Origin: Herbaspirillum chlorophenolicum
GTDB lineage: Bacteria; Pseudomonadota; Gammaproteobacteria; Burkholderiales; Burkholderiaceae_D
Assembly (NCBI RefSeq): GCF_001189955.1
Contig: NZ_LFLT01000014.1
Location: 51,800 to 115,799, forward strand
DNA: 64,000 bases
Reading direction: 5' to 3'
A program made the position numbers and the translations under genes. Positions 55,324 through 63,960 of the stretch are shown one piece after another (positions within the stretch are counted from its first letter, which is position 1; every line of letters starts with the position of its first letter). Under the pieces are notes generated by a model that was not told where the DNA came from, did no database searches, and saw nothing but the letters and a program-made list of their open reading frames with translations.

Positions 55324-56792
55324 TGCGCACTCATGAATCGTTCAAGCTACAGCGACTGGCAATGCTGGTGATGCTGGCCCTGTCGGGGTGTGCCCTGGGG
55401 CCGACCGGCGATGCGCCCGCCGTGCCGCAGCCCAGCCACTATGCGGTGGAACCGACGCCGGACACCATCGGCCCCGACGGCGCCCGCCAGCAATTCGTGC
55501 TGGGCCAGCGTGCCGTGCCGCAGTGGTGGCAAGCCTATGCGTCGCCCGAATTGTCGGCCTGGGTGGATGAGGCCTTGAAGCACAACCATTCGCTGGCGCA
55601 GGCCGAGCGCAGCCTGGCAGGCGCCAAGGAACAACTGCGCGGGCAGATCAACGAATCGCTGTGGCCCACCATCGATGCGGTCGGGCAAACCTCGCGCCAG
55701 CGCGCATTGGGCCTGCCGACCATGGGGCCGCCGACCAACCTGTACAACGTCTTTTCGGGCGAGATCAGCGCCAGCTACACCTTCGATCTGTTTGGCGTAG
55801 AGCGTTACGCCAACTCGGCGCTGGCGGCCCAGGTCGATGCCCAGTCCTATCAGTTCGACGCGGCGCGTCGCACGCTGGCCGCCAACGTGGTGATCACCGC
55901 CGTCAACGCGGCCTCGCTGCGGGCGCAGGTCATGCATACCGAACGCCTGGTGGCGCTGGCAGACACGGATGCGGAAGAGTTGCAGCGGCGCGCTGCGATC
56001 GGCGCGGTGCCGGCCGATGATGTGTTGGCGGCCCAAGCCAACGCGCAGTCGCTGCGCGCCAGCCTGCCGGGATTGAAGTCGCAATGGCAGGCCATGCGGC
56101 ATGCGCTGGCCGTGTTGATGGGGCGTACGCCGGACGCCGCGCCAGATGATCTCGACATCGCCGCTTTGCGCCTGCCCGAGCATGTGCCGCTGTCGGTGCC
56201 GTCGGACCTGCTGCGCCAGCGTCCCGACATCCTGGCCGCCGATGCCGCATTGAAAGTCGCCGCAGCGCAGGAAGCGCTGGCCACGGCCGAGATGTTCCCC
56301 AGCCTGTCGATCAATGCATCGTTCGGGCAATCCGGCTTCAGTTGGCCCAAGGCGACCGGCGCTGCAGGTGCGGTGTGGGGCATCGGGGCATCCATCACGC
56401 AACCGATCTTCCACGGCGGTGCCCTGCGCGCACGCCGGCGCGCAGCACAGGAAGCGTACCTGGCATCGGAAGACAATTACCAGCAGACGGTGTTGAACGC
56501 TTTCCAGAACGTGGCCGACAGCCTGGTGGCGTTGACCCATGACGCCGACGCGCTGCAGGCGGCATCCGCCGCGCGCGGCCACAGCGAGCAGACCTGGCGC
56601 AATGCGCAAAGGAGAACGGCGCTGGGAGCAGTCCCGCCAAGTGCGGCACGTGCTGGCGAGCGCCAATACCTCAACGCGCGCCTTGGCGAGATCCGCGCCA
56701 CGGCGACGCGGCTGGCCGATACGGCGACCTTGTTTCAGGCAATGGGCGTCAGTATTGATGCACCGGAGGGAGCCGTTCAGGAAAAGCGCTAG
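55323..56792 (+). CDS. RND efflux outer-membrane lipoprotein (NodT/OprM family)
   Basis: A 489-residue TolC-like channel lipoprotein. The lipobox is 'LALSGC-ALG' (Cys at about residue 24). Mature sequence begins with the NodT pattern and continues '...VPQWWQAYASPELSAWVDEALKHNHSLAQAERSL', with the repeat half 'VPSDLLRQRPDILAADAALKVAAAQEALATAEMFPSLSINASFGQSGF', both typical. It completes the tripartite pump. The three genes overlap or nearly overlap, so they are one operon under the TetR-controlled promoter. Confidence 0.93.
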   Translation: MRTHESFKLQRLAMLVMLALSGCALGPTGDAPAVPQPSHYAVEPTPDTIGPDGARQQFVLGQRAVPQWWQAYASPELSAWVDEALKHNHSLAQAERSLAGAKEQLRGQINESLWPTIDAVGQTSRQRALGLPTMGPPTNLYNVFSGEISASYTFDLFGVERYANSALAAQVDAQSYQFDAARRTLAANVVITAVNAASLRAQVMHTERLVALADTDAEELQRRAAIGAVPADDVLAAQANAQSLRASLPGLKSQWQAMRHALAVLMGRTPDAAPDDLDIAALRLPEHVPLSVPSDLLRQRPDILAADAALKVAAAQEALATAEMFPSLSINASFGQSGFSWPKATGAAGAVWGIGASITQPIFHGGALRARRRAAQEAYLASEDNYQQTVLNAFQNVADSLVALTHDADALQAASAARGHSEQTWRNAQRRTALGAVPPSAARAGERQYLNARLGEIRATATRLADTATLFQAMGVSIDAPEGAVQEKR

Positions 56793-56878
56793 CCAGTCAA
56801 TACGATGGCAGTCTTGAGCGAACGTGGGGGAAGGGACTCGCTGGAAAGGGGAACGCGGGAAAATCGAAAAACATGGCA

Positions 56879-56907
56879 ATGCCGCCCTGATATCTATTGG
56901 GCGGCAT
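56879..56907 (-). terminator. Hairpin at the end of the PilZ gene
   Basis: ATGCCGCCC (56879-56887) pairs with GGGCGGCAT (56899-56907), overlapping the stop codon region; a short T run follows further on the minus strand (56866-56870). Moderate terminator. Confidence 0.5.
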
Positions 56908-57667
56908 CGTCCTTGATTTTTATTTTCTGAGCATTTTGTTCGCGTTCCAATTGCAAAATAAATTTTTGAATGGAAGCTAGAACAGCGCGCGGGGTCTCGA
57001 CGAATTCACAGCCAAAATGGTGCGCATAACTTTCGTTAGGCTGTTCTTCTTTTTTGAACGAGCGAATCTTCAGCCTGACAGGGACAGTAGTGGCCACGCC
57101 CAATTCCAGGTGGCAATCGTCATAAACGGTATTCACCTGCAATGGAACCGATGCGCTTTTGTCGGTAATGCCAATGCCCCCCGCGCTGATATTGCTGATC
57201 GCAACCCAGACCAGATTGAATTGTCCGTCGGGCGAGGTGAAGCGGATTTTGCAGCGCAGGGATGAGGTTGATGGAACGGCAATGCGGAAAAATTCGCGCC
57301 GCTGTATGCGTACCAATTGATCCGGTATAGCCACCTTCAATGCCAAAAACTGCTCATGGGCTTCAGTGTGACGAACCTGCTTGGCGGAAAATTTGATCAA
57401 GGCGTTACGCGGGTTGGCGGCAAAAACCACATCGCTGCTTTCCACGATCGCTTTATTCAGGCTGGGAGTCGGAGCCGCCTTGACGAACATGACGTCCTCT
57501 TCCATGCGCAAGATGGAAGTCGCAATCGCCTCTTCCATATCCTTGAGACGGATGGAGAGTTCGAGATTCTCTTTCATCATCGTGCTCAATAGCGCAATGA
57601 TTTCCCTCTTGGACGACACTTGGTATCCTGCGTCTTCTGATTCGAGCGCATTATTATTCATTTGCAA
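56894..57667 (-). CDS. PilZ-domain c-di-GMP-binding protein (YcgR-like)
   Basis: A 257-residue two-domain protein. The N-terminal ~110 residues resemble the YcgR-N region ('MKENLELSIRLKDMEEAIATSILRMEEDVMFVKAAPT...'). The PilZ domain follows, with 'LVRIQRREFFRIAVPSTSSLRCKI' giving the R-x3-R c-di-GMP motif and 'WVAISNISAGGIGITD' giving the second (N/D)-x-S-x2-G motif. Proteins of this type act as flagellar brakes or other c-di-GMP effectors. There are no flagellar genes nearby. It stands alone; 273 bases separate it from araC. Confidence 0.85.
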   Translation of the reverse strand: MQMNNNALESEDAGYQVSSKREIIALLSTMMKENLELSIRLKDMEEAIATSILRMEEDVMFVKAAPTPSLNKAIVESSDVVFAANPRNALIKFSAKQVRHTEAHEQFLALKVAIPDQLVRIQRREFFRIAVPSTSSLRCKIRFTSPDGQFNLVWVAISNISAGGIGITDKSASVPLQVNTVYDDCHLELGVATTVPVRLKIRSFKKEEQPNESYAHHFGCEFVETPRAVLASIQKFILQLEREQNAQKIKIKDDAAQ

Positions 57668-57907
57668 GACCCCTCATGTCTCTATTCAGGAAAGAATCAA
57701 GTGATGCCGTTGCCATGCGCCACGGCAAAGAGGCGCATAAAACGAGGCCATAGAATATCACTTGGATTTCCATGCGGCAATCGCAAATCTGGCCTGCAGG
57801 CCAGTTGGGATGGGGATTCTTGCCATTTCGGCAGCGTATCCGAAGGCACTGTTTGGGGGGCAGGAAGGAACGAACCGTCAAGAAGCAAACCAGTTTATTC
57901 GATCAAA

Positions 57908-57937
57908 GTCTGCTTCTGGCCGATTGAGGACCTGTAA
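57908..57937 (+). repeat. Short dispersed repeat, copy A
   Basis: GTCTGCTTCTGGCCGATTG followed by AGGACCTGTAA, just after the 3' end of the araC gene. It matches copies B (62710-62739) and C (63931-63960) through the core CTGGCCG and its flanks. Confidence 0.5.
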
Positions 57938-57940
57938 TGG

Positions 57941-58723
57941 TTACGCCTTCAAGTACTTTTGCGGTGTTGTCCCCATTACCTTGCGAAACATGGTGATGAA
58001 AGCAGCGGCGGATGAGTAACCTAGCGTCGCGGCGACTTGTTTCACAGGTTCCTGCTGCGCCAGCCGGTAGATCGCTTCCGCGATCCGCATGTGTTGGCGC
58101 CATTGGCCAAATGTCATCCCGGTTTCATCGCGGAACAGCCGCGCCAGGGTGCGTGCGCTGACACCGATGCGGTCGCTCCAGCCATCCAGCGAACTGTCAT
58201 CGTGCGGAGCACCCATCAACTGCTCGCACAATTGACGCAGGCGCCGATCCTGCGGTAGCGGCAAGACGCTTTTCCTGACCTGGGTGGCTTGCTCCAGGCA
58301 ACGCAGCAGCAACGGAACGATCAGCGCGGAGCGGCCATCGGGCGCGTATTCCAGCGGCTCGTCAAGCATGCCCAGCAGCAGTTCGTGCAGTAGACCGTTG
58401 ACCTCAATCAGGCTGCACTGGCTGTGCACCCATGGCACCACTTCGGGTTCGAAATAGCCACTACGCAAGGCCACCTTACCCACTGCATGAAGTTCGTGGT
58501 CGACGCCCGGCGCCACCCACATCGCATGGGTCGGGGGCAGCAGCCAGCTACCTTCCGTCGTCAGTACCCGTAATACGCCGTTGGTCGCATACAGCAATTG
58601 CGCTTGTTCATGCGCGTGCCATATTTCACGGTAGCCGTCGCCGTAGTCGTAGGCGCGAACCACCACCGGTCTCGGCAGGCGGCGGTAGCCTGCGCCGTAC
58701 TTGTTGCGCCAGATATGGTCCAT
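57941..58723 (-). CDS. AraC-family regulator beside a TonB-dependent receptor
   Basis: A 260-residue AraC/XylS regulator. The N-terminal cupin-like part ('YREIWHAHEQAQLLYATNGVLRVLTTEGSWLLPPTHAMWVAPGVDHELHAVG', residues ~35-90) binds an effector; the C-terminal tandem HTH reads 'LDGWSDRIGVSARTLARLFRDETGMTFGQWRQHMRIAEAIYRLAQQEPVKQVAATLGYSSAAAFITMFRKVMGTTPQKYL'. The NimR-like group is the closest I recall. It is divergent from the siderophore receptor by 221 bases and is likely its activator, perhaps with the siderophore as effector; inferred from position. Confidence 0.88.
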   Translation of the reverse strand: MDHIWRNKYGAGYRRLPRPVVVRAYDYGDGYREIWHAHEQAQLLYATNGVLRVLTTEGSWLLPPTHAMWVAPGVDHELHAVGKVALRSGYFEPEVVPWVHSQCSLIEVNGLLHELLLGMLDEPLEYAPDGRSALIVPLLLRCLEQATQVRKSVLPLPQDRRLRQLCEQLMGAPHDDSSLDGWSDRIGVSARTLARLFRDETGMTFGQWRQHMRIAEAIYRLAQQEPVKQVAATLGYSSAAAFITMFRKVMGTTPQKYLKA

Positions 58724-58944
58724 ATTGTCTGTCTGGTAAAGAAATTGGAAAAATAGCTAATAAACTGCCAGATTATGTCTGTTTTGCGATATTTTTTGGC
58801 AATACAAAATAAAACCTGACGTTCTACAATGGCCTGCGTCGAGCACGGGCTTATCTAGCCATCTGCCAACATCCCTCTCTGACAAAGCGCCGCTTACTCC
58901 TCGTTCCGCGGCCGACAATAAAAATTCTTTGGGATCCATCATCC

Positions 58945-61101
58945 ATGTACGTCATTTCCTCGTGCGAGGCCTTGCCGGCTATTCGCCTGAAGTTTCCCTC
59001 CGTCCGCACGGCTGTCGCTTTGCTTTGCCTGGGATTACCGCCGTTGGCTGGCGCCCAGACGGCCGTCGGCGACACACTGCCGCAGATCACCGTGTCGGAT
59101 ACCCAAGCCCAGGAGACGCCCAATGGGCCGGCGAACGGCTATGTGGCACGTCGCAGTCTGAGTGCGAGCAAGACGGACACGTCCTTGTTGGAAACACCGC
59201 AGTCGGTTTCAGTAGTGACGCGCCAGCAAATGGATGATCAGGCTGCGCAAACGCTGGATGCGGCCCTGCGCTATACGCCGGCGGTCTATTCGCAAGACAA
59301 CGACATTCGTTTCGACCAATTGTCGGTGCGGGGATTTTCTGCGGACTCCTATCTGGATGGGCTCAAGCTGGTGGTCACCAACTGGTTCGTGACACCGCGC
59401 ATCGATCCGTATTTCCTGGAGCGTGCCGAAGTGCTGCGCGGTCCGACGTCGGTACTGTACGGCCAGGGTTCGCCCGGCGGCATCGTCAACATGGTCAGCA
59501 GGATGCCGACGGAAGAGACCTTCCATCGTATCGATATGCAAGCAGGCAACCATGACCGCTATCAACTGGGGTTCGACGTCGGCGGTCCGCTCAACGGCGA
59601 CGGTACGGTGCTCTACCGGGTAACCGGACTGGGGCGGGCCGCCGGTTCGCAGACCGACTATGTCAAGGAACAGCGCATGGCCATCGCCCCGTCCCTGACC
59701 ATCAAGGCCAGTGGCGATACCAAGATCACTTTCCTCTCGAGCCTGCAATACGACCCCAAGGGTGGGCTGTTCAATCCGGTACCGCCTTCGGGGAGCGTTC
59801 TGGCCAATGGCAACGGCCGCATCCCGCCCTCGCGCTACCTGGGCGACCAGACGCGCGACGGCATGACGCGCACTCAGGCTTCGCTGGGCTACATCCTGGA
59901 CCATCGCTTGAACGACACCTGGTCATTCCGCCAGAACGCGCGCTACCTGCACGACGACATCGATTACTACCAAAGTTCGGTGAGCTCGCCGTTGGGCGCC
60001 GACGGCCGTACCGCGGGCATCTGGGCCAATATCAACAATGAACACCTGACCAACTTTGCGATCGACAACCAGTTGACAGGAAAATTCAAGACCGGTGGCC
60101 TACAGCAGACTTTGCTGGCGGGTGTCGATTACCAGCGCACGCTGGCCGGCATCAATCGCGGCGGCGCCATGGTGGGATCGATCGACATCTTTAATCCTGA
60201 CTACAGCGCGTTGCCTTCGGTGTCCATCAGCACGCTGGAAAACTATTCGCTTACCCAGGGTGGTCTCTATTTGCAAGATCAGGCGCGCTTGGGCCGCTGG
60301 CTGCTCACGCTGGGCGGACGCCAGGATTGGACCACCAGTGACGACGTGCAGCGGTCCGCAGCGACAGGCGCAGTCGCCGCTCGCGCGCGCCAGAGCGACA
60401 GCGCCTTTACTTGGCGCGCGGGCCTGAACTATGTATTTGACGGCGGCGTGTCGCCTTACATGAGCTATGCCACTTCATTTGCACCCAGCATCGGCACCAA
60501 CAGCACCGGCGGGCTGCTCAAGCCGACTACCGGCAAGCAGGTTGAAGTAGGGGTGAAGTACCAGCCTGCCCAGACCGACGCATTGTTCACCGCAGCCCTG
60601 TTCAACCTGGTGCAGCAAAACGTCCAGACCGCCGATCCGAACAATGCCATGTTGACGGTGCAGACCGGCGAAATACGCTCGCGCGGCCTCGAACTGGAAG
60701 CGCGTGCCAATCTGACGCGCCAGTTGAAGTTCATCGCTTCTTATACTTACCAGCAACTTGAGGTGACCAAGTCCAATGACGGTAATGAAGGCAAAAAGCC
60801 TGTCGAGGTTCCAGAACAGATGGCGTCTGTCTGGCTCGACTACACCATGGGCCGCTTTGGTGCCGCTGCCGGCGTCCGTTACGTCGGCGCCAGCGCCGGC
60901 AACGCGGAAAACACATTGGAAGTGCCATCCCATACGCTGGTGGACGCTGCCTTGCGCTATGACTATGACCAACACTGGCGTCTTGCGCTGAATGCCGCCA
61001 ATCTGTTCAACAAGGAATATGTGGCCTATTGCAGCAATAACCTGTTCTGCTATTGGGGGCAGACGCGTTCCGTACTGGCGACGGTGACTTATCGCTGGTA
61101 A
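58945..61101 (+). CDS. TonB-dependent siderophore receptor
   Basis: A 718-residue outer-membrane receptor. Signal peptide ends 'LGLPPLAGA-Q'; a TonB-box-like stretch 'LPQITVSDTQ' follows. The plug has 'SLLETPQSVSVVTRQQMDDQAAQTLDAALRYTPAVYSQD' and 'LRGPTSVLYGQGSPGGIVNMVSRMP', diagnostic of the ferric siderophore receptor family (FhuA/FoxA/FpvA type). The barrel ends '...SVLATVTYRW' with terminal Trp. No extra N-terminal signalling domain, so no FecIR-like regulation. It is followed 15 bases later by a PepSY protein. Siderophore type is unknown. Confidence 0.93.
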   Translation: MYVISSCEALPAIRLKFPSVRTAVALLCLGLPPLAGAQTAVGDTLPQITVSDTQAQETPNGPANGYVARRSLSASKTDTSLLETPQSVSVVTRQQMDDQAAQTLDAALRYTPAVYSQDNDIRFDQLSVRGFSADSYLDGLKLVVTNWFVTPRIDPYFLERAEVLRGPTSVLYGQGSPGGIVNMVSRMPTEETFHRIDMQAGNHDRYQLGFDVGGPLNGDGTVLYRVTGLGRAAGSQTDYVKEQRMAIAPSLTIKASGDTKITFLSSLQYDPKGGLFNPVPPSGSVLANGNGRIPPSRYLGDQTRDGMTRTQASLGYILDHRLNDTWSFRQNARYLHDDIDYYQSSVSSPLGADGRTAGIWANINNEHLTNFAIDNQLTGKFKTGGLQQTLLAGVDYQRTLAGINRGGAMVGSIDIFNPDYSALPSVSISTLENYSLTQGGLYLQDQARLGRWLLTLGGRQDWTTSDDVQRSAATGAVAARARQSDSAFTWRAGLNYVFDGGVSPYMSYATSFAPSIGTNSTGGLLKPTTGKQVEVGVKYQPAQTDALFTAALFNLVQQNVQTADPNNAMLTVQTGEIRSRGLELEARANLTRQLKFIASYTYQQLEVTKSNDGNEGKKPVEVPEQMASVWLDYTMGRFGAAAGVRYVGASAGNAENTLEVPSHTLVDAALRYDYDQHWRLALNAANLFNKEYVAYCSNNLFCYWGQTRSVLATVTYRW

Positions 61102-61116
61102 GACCGGAACCGCAAC

Positions 61117-62241
61117 ATGAGAACCTGGCAAGCGATCCACAGCTGGAGCAGCCTGCTGTGCACGCTGTTCCTGCTGATGCTATGCCTCACCGGGCTGCCT
61201 TTGATCTTCGCCGATGAGATCGAGGTAGCGACTGGCACGCAGGCAGCTTTGCCGGCCATATCAGCGCAGGCTGCGCCAGTTAGCGTAGACGCTATCGTGG
61301 CCACGGCGCACGCGCGATATCCCGGTGAATTCCTGCGCTTTATGACCTGGGATCGCGATGAACCGCGCCGGCTTACGCTGAATATGGCTACTACGCCGGA
61401 TGCTCCGGCTGCAGCCGGCCATACGTTGGAGTTTGACGACGCCAGCGGCATCCTGCTTGACGAGCAGCCACGCAAGACCGGCTTCCTGCAATTTGCCTTG
61501 AGGCTGCATCAGACCTTGTTTATGGGGCTGGCAGGTGAGTTGCTGTTGGGGGTGATGGGCCTATTGTTCGTGCTGGCGATTGTGTCGGGCGTGGTGTTAT
61601 ACGGACCGTTCATGCGCAAGCTCTCCTTTGGCGCCATTCGCCGCCAGCGCGCCCTGCGCATTCGCATGCTCGACTTGCACAACTTGCTGGGGATTTGCAT
61701 CACCGCATGGTTGCTGGTCGTGGGGGCGACTGGCGTAGTCAATACACTGTCCACGCCCTTGTTCGCTTTATGGAGTGCGCATGAACTACCGCATTTGATG
61801 CAATCCGGGCAGAATACGGCGCCTTTGCGGCACATGGCATCGGTCGATGAGGTGATCGGCAATACCAAGGCCGCATTGCCTGGGAGACGTGTCAGTGGCG
61901 TAGTGTTTCCCAATGCGCATTTCGGCAGCGCACACCATTACTTGTTGTGGACGCTGGGCAATACGCCGATTACCTCGCGCATGTTCCAGCCGGTTCTGCT
62001 CGACGGTGAAAGCGGACGCGTGTTGTATGCCTCTGTACTACCGTGGTATCTGCGCGTGCTGGAGATTTCGCGGCCATTTCATTTCGGCGACTATGGCGGT
62101 TTTCCACTGAAGATACTGTGGGCGGTTCTGGACTTGATGACGATTGTCATTCTGATCGGTGGACTTTATCTGTGGGTGCGGCGTGTTGTTCGCTCGGCCG
62201 CGACTGGTGTTGGAGGGCATGCGCCACCACCAAATACCTGA
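61117..62241 (+). CDS. PepSY-associated membrane protein (siderophore-linked)
   Basis: A 374-residue inner-membrane protein of the PepSY_TM family: 'MRTWQAIHSWSSLLCTLFLLMLCLTGLPLIFADEIE' gives the first helix with its conserved His, followed by a periplasmic PepSY-like domain, 'FALRLHQTLFMGLAGELLLGVMGLLFVLAIVSGVVLYGPFM', and 'RIRMLDLHNLLGICITAWLLVVGATGVVNTLS'. Such proteins often follow TonB-dependent siderophore receptors and may reduce ferric siderophores in the periplasm. The start is 15 bases after the receptor gene, so it is co-transcribed. Confidence 0.88.
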   Translation: MRTWQAIHSWSSLLCTLFLLMLCLTGLPLIFADEIEVATGTQAALPAISAQAAPVSVDAIVATAHARYPGEFLRFMTWDRDEPRRLTLNMATTPDAPAAAGHTLEFDDASGILLDEQPRKTGFLQFALRLHQTLFMGLAGELLLGVMGLLFVLAIVSGVVLYGPFMRKLSFGAIRRQRALRIRMLDLHNLLGICITAWLLVVGATGVVNTLSTPLFALWSAHELPHLMQSGQNTAPLRHMASVDEVIGNTKAALPGRRVSGVVFPNAHFGSAHHYLLWTLGNTPITSRMFQPVLLDGESGRVLYASVLPWYLRVLEISRPFHFGDYGGFPLKILWAVLDLMTIVILIGGLYLWVRRVVRSAATGVGGHAPPPNT

Positions 62242-62300
62242 AGCAAGGCCGTCCGGGCAGCGTCTGGACTTGGCCGGCAACCGCTTCTTCTAATGTACCT

Positions 62301-62317
62301 GTGTGATATTTTCACAC
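62301..62317. promoter_or_regulatory. Short inverted repeat upstream of the 64-aa gene
   Basis: GTGTGA-TATTT-TCACAC, perfect 6-base arms with a 5-base centre. It resembles a CRP-type site but has the wrong spacing; a hairpin is equally possible. Confidence 0.35.
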
Positions 62318-62363
62318 TGGATCGACTCATTTTGCGCAACTGCGTAATTGCGAAAATCTCACC

Positions 62364-62558
62364 ATGAACACACGTCCCGGCTCATTCCTATTCATCTGGA
62401 CCATGCCATTGTTGCTTGGCGCACTAACGGTGTTTGGCCTGTTGGCAGCCCTGCTGGGCAATGGCACGTGGCATGTGCTGGCGTGGGTCAGTTTGGCAGT
62501 GCCTGTGATGACGGTTTTTTATTATGGATTGGGCCGGCGTAGTCAAATCCGCGATTGA
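62364..62558 (+). CDS. Small two-helix membrane protein of the siderophore module
   Basis: A 64-residue protein with two predicted membrane helices ('SFLFIWTMPLLLGALTVFGLLAALL' and 'HVLAWVSLAVPVMTVFYYG') and a short basic tail ('LGRRSQIRD'). Small proteins like this occur after PepSY proteins in siderophore loci; no function is known to me. It is 122 bases after the PepSY gene, which leaves room for an own promoter. Short length makes the call less sure, but the start, hydrophobicity and position support it. Confidence 0.65.
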   Translation: MNTRPGSFLFIWTMPLLLGALTVFGLLAALLGNGTWHVLAWVSLAVPVMTVFYYGLGRRSQIRD

Positions 62559-62709
62559 CACTTTGAATAATCGCCCGCTTACGGGAAGTGCGGACAAGCC
62601 CAAGAAAAACTCACTGAATACACTCAAAAGATCCGGTGTTCCCATCACTGGCAACGGATATCCGAACTGAAAATACTGAACCCGCTTTATTCATGTCCCG
62701 AAACCAGAA

Positions 62710-62739
62710 GCCTGCCTCTGGCCGAATGCGGCCGTCTAA
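62710..62739 (+). repeat. Short dispersed repeat, copy B
   Basis: GCCTGCCTCTGGCCGAATG followed by CGGCCGTCTAA; same orientation as copies A and C, between the siderophore module and the lipoprotein gene. A CCAGA just upstream could pair with its TCTGG. Confidence 0.5.
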
Positions 62740-62763
62740 CATGGACGTCGCATAGTTGTTGGA

Positions 62764-63804
62764 CTAGTCAAACATGACCCAGCAAACATAAGGTTGTGTA
62801 ACGGAGTTGACCTTTGCGTTCGCTTGGCAATAACAACCGCCTGCGTTTTTTCCATCGAACTCTTCACGCACGCTCCGGGTGGCTCCTTCGCAGGCCGCCG
62901 CCCTGGTGTCTCCCCATCCGAATGTATTGTTTCTGTTCCGCGAGCACGCCGGGGTGATGTCAGACTTATCGCCAATGGCACCTGCGGGAAGACAGGCAGA
63001 TGCCGCAACCGGTTTTGCCGATGTCGGGGTAGTGGTCTTGGTGGCCGCTGCGCGCAAGTCGTTATTCGGGGCTGTACGGCTTTGATTATTCTTCGTTGAA
63101 TTGGGAACTGCGGGAATTACTGGCAACGACTGGCCAGATGTTGCCCGGTAATTTTGTGAAGCTAAGTTGGCTACTTGTACCAGCGAGCTTAATGTCTCGA
63201 TGGTGAACCAGCTATCTTGCTTCGCTTTATTTTTTTCTATGCGAATATTCTCAAGCTCATCGGCAACGTTTTTATTTCGCAATCGAACCAGGCGAGTGAT
63301 TTCTGTGCCGGCATCATCCATGGAATGGATTGTTTTCTCCTTGTTGGTTCCGCCGCGCTGAATCAATTTTTTCAACATATCCATGTTGGCCGGGATGCGG
63401 TCCCGAAAATACTTGTCCGGGTCATAAGGGGACTTTTCTGCCAACGTCAGATAGATGGTTGTCAAAACCTCATCTACCGGGAGCCTCGCATTCGCCAACT
63501 GGCTGCAAGGTTTATTCACGTCTGCACCATGGGCCAAGAGATAGTCTACTGCCACCGCCGCAGATGGCTGAGGAGCCAATACGCATAACGGCGTGCGTGT
63601 ATTCGGTTGATTGGTCTCGGTCAGATAATCACCGTTTGGATCAATACGGCCAGCCAGGACTTCATGAATCAGCGCGTCGGGTTTTCCCACCCAGGCCAGT
63701 CCCGTTGGCGTTATCGATCCGCATGCTGTCAAACTAATGGAAAAAATTGCTATCGACAGTACCTTCTGGCAGCGCGCATACCAAAGCCCCCGTTGTCCAT
63801 CCAT
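62764..63804 (-). CDS. Lipoprotein with ankyrin-like and Cys-rich C-terminal regions
   Basis: A 346-residue lipoprotein of unknown function. The signal ends 'IFSISLTAC-GS' (lipobox Cys at about residue 28). An ankyrin-like repeat follows ('TPLCVLAPQPSAAVAVDYLLAHGADVNKPCSQ', about 70-105), then a charged helical middle ('VRLRNKNVADELENIRIEKNKAKQD'), a Thr/Ala/Pro linker, and a C-terminal domain with six cysteines ('SACLP', 'PACSR', 'AAACEG', 'GGCYCQ', 'YVCWV'). The ATG at 63804 has GGAGGGG upstream. The local base composition is clearly lower in GC than its neighbours, suggesting acquisition. I recognise no close family. Confidence 0.75.
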   Translation of the reverse strand: MDGQRGLWYARCQKVLSIAIFSISLTACGSITPTGLAWVGKPDALIHEVLAGRIDPNGDYLTETNQPNTRTPLCVLAPQPSAAVAVDYLLAHGADVNKPCSQLANARLPVDEVLTTIYLTLAEKSPYDPDKYFRDRIPANMDMLKKLIQRGGTNKEKTIHSMDDAGTEITRLVRLRNKNVADELENIRIEKNKAKQDSWFTIETLSSLVQVANLASQNYRATSGQSLPVIPAVPNSTKNNQSRTAPNNDLRAAATKTTTPTSAKPVAASACLPAGAIGDKSDITPACSRNRNNTFGWGDTRAAACEGATRSVREEFDGKNAGGCYCQANAKVNSVTQPYVCWVMFD

Positions 63805-63930
63805 AGCCCCTCCTTTTTTATCTTTTTAGAGCCTGTGCTTGGGCGCACAGACAGCTTGGATTGTATATTTGATTGTCAACGCGTCGTTGATATTTGTAGC
63901 TGATGGGAGACGCAACAGAGAAAAATCAAT

Positions 63931-63960
63931 GGTTGCTTCTGGCCGGAAGCCGACATACTT
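63931..63960 (+). repeat. Short dispersed repeat, copy C
   Basis: GGTTGCTTCTGGCCGGAAG followed by CCGACATACTT; the third copy, upstream of the lipoprotein gene, same orientation as A and B. Confidence 0.45.

Noticed and set aside
55347..56879. 510-residue minus-strand frame inside the outer-membrane efflux gene
   Set aside because: Antisense of a complete NodT-type gene; no domain.
62301..62317. CRP binding site reading of GTGTGA-TATTT-TCACAC
   Set aside because: CRP sites need a 6-base centre between TGTGA and TCACA; here it is 5. Kept only as an unassigned inverted repeat.
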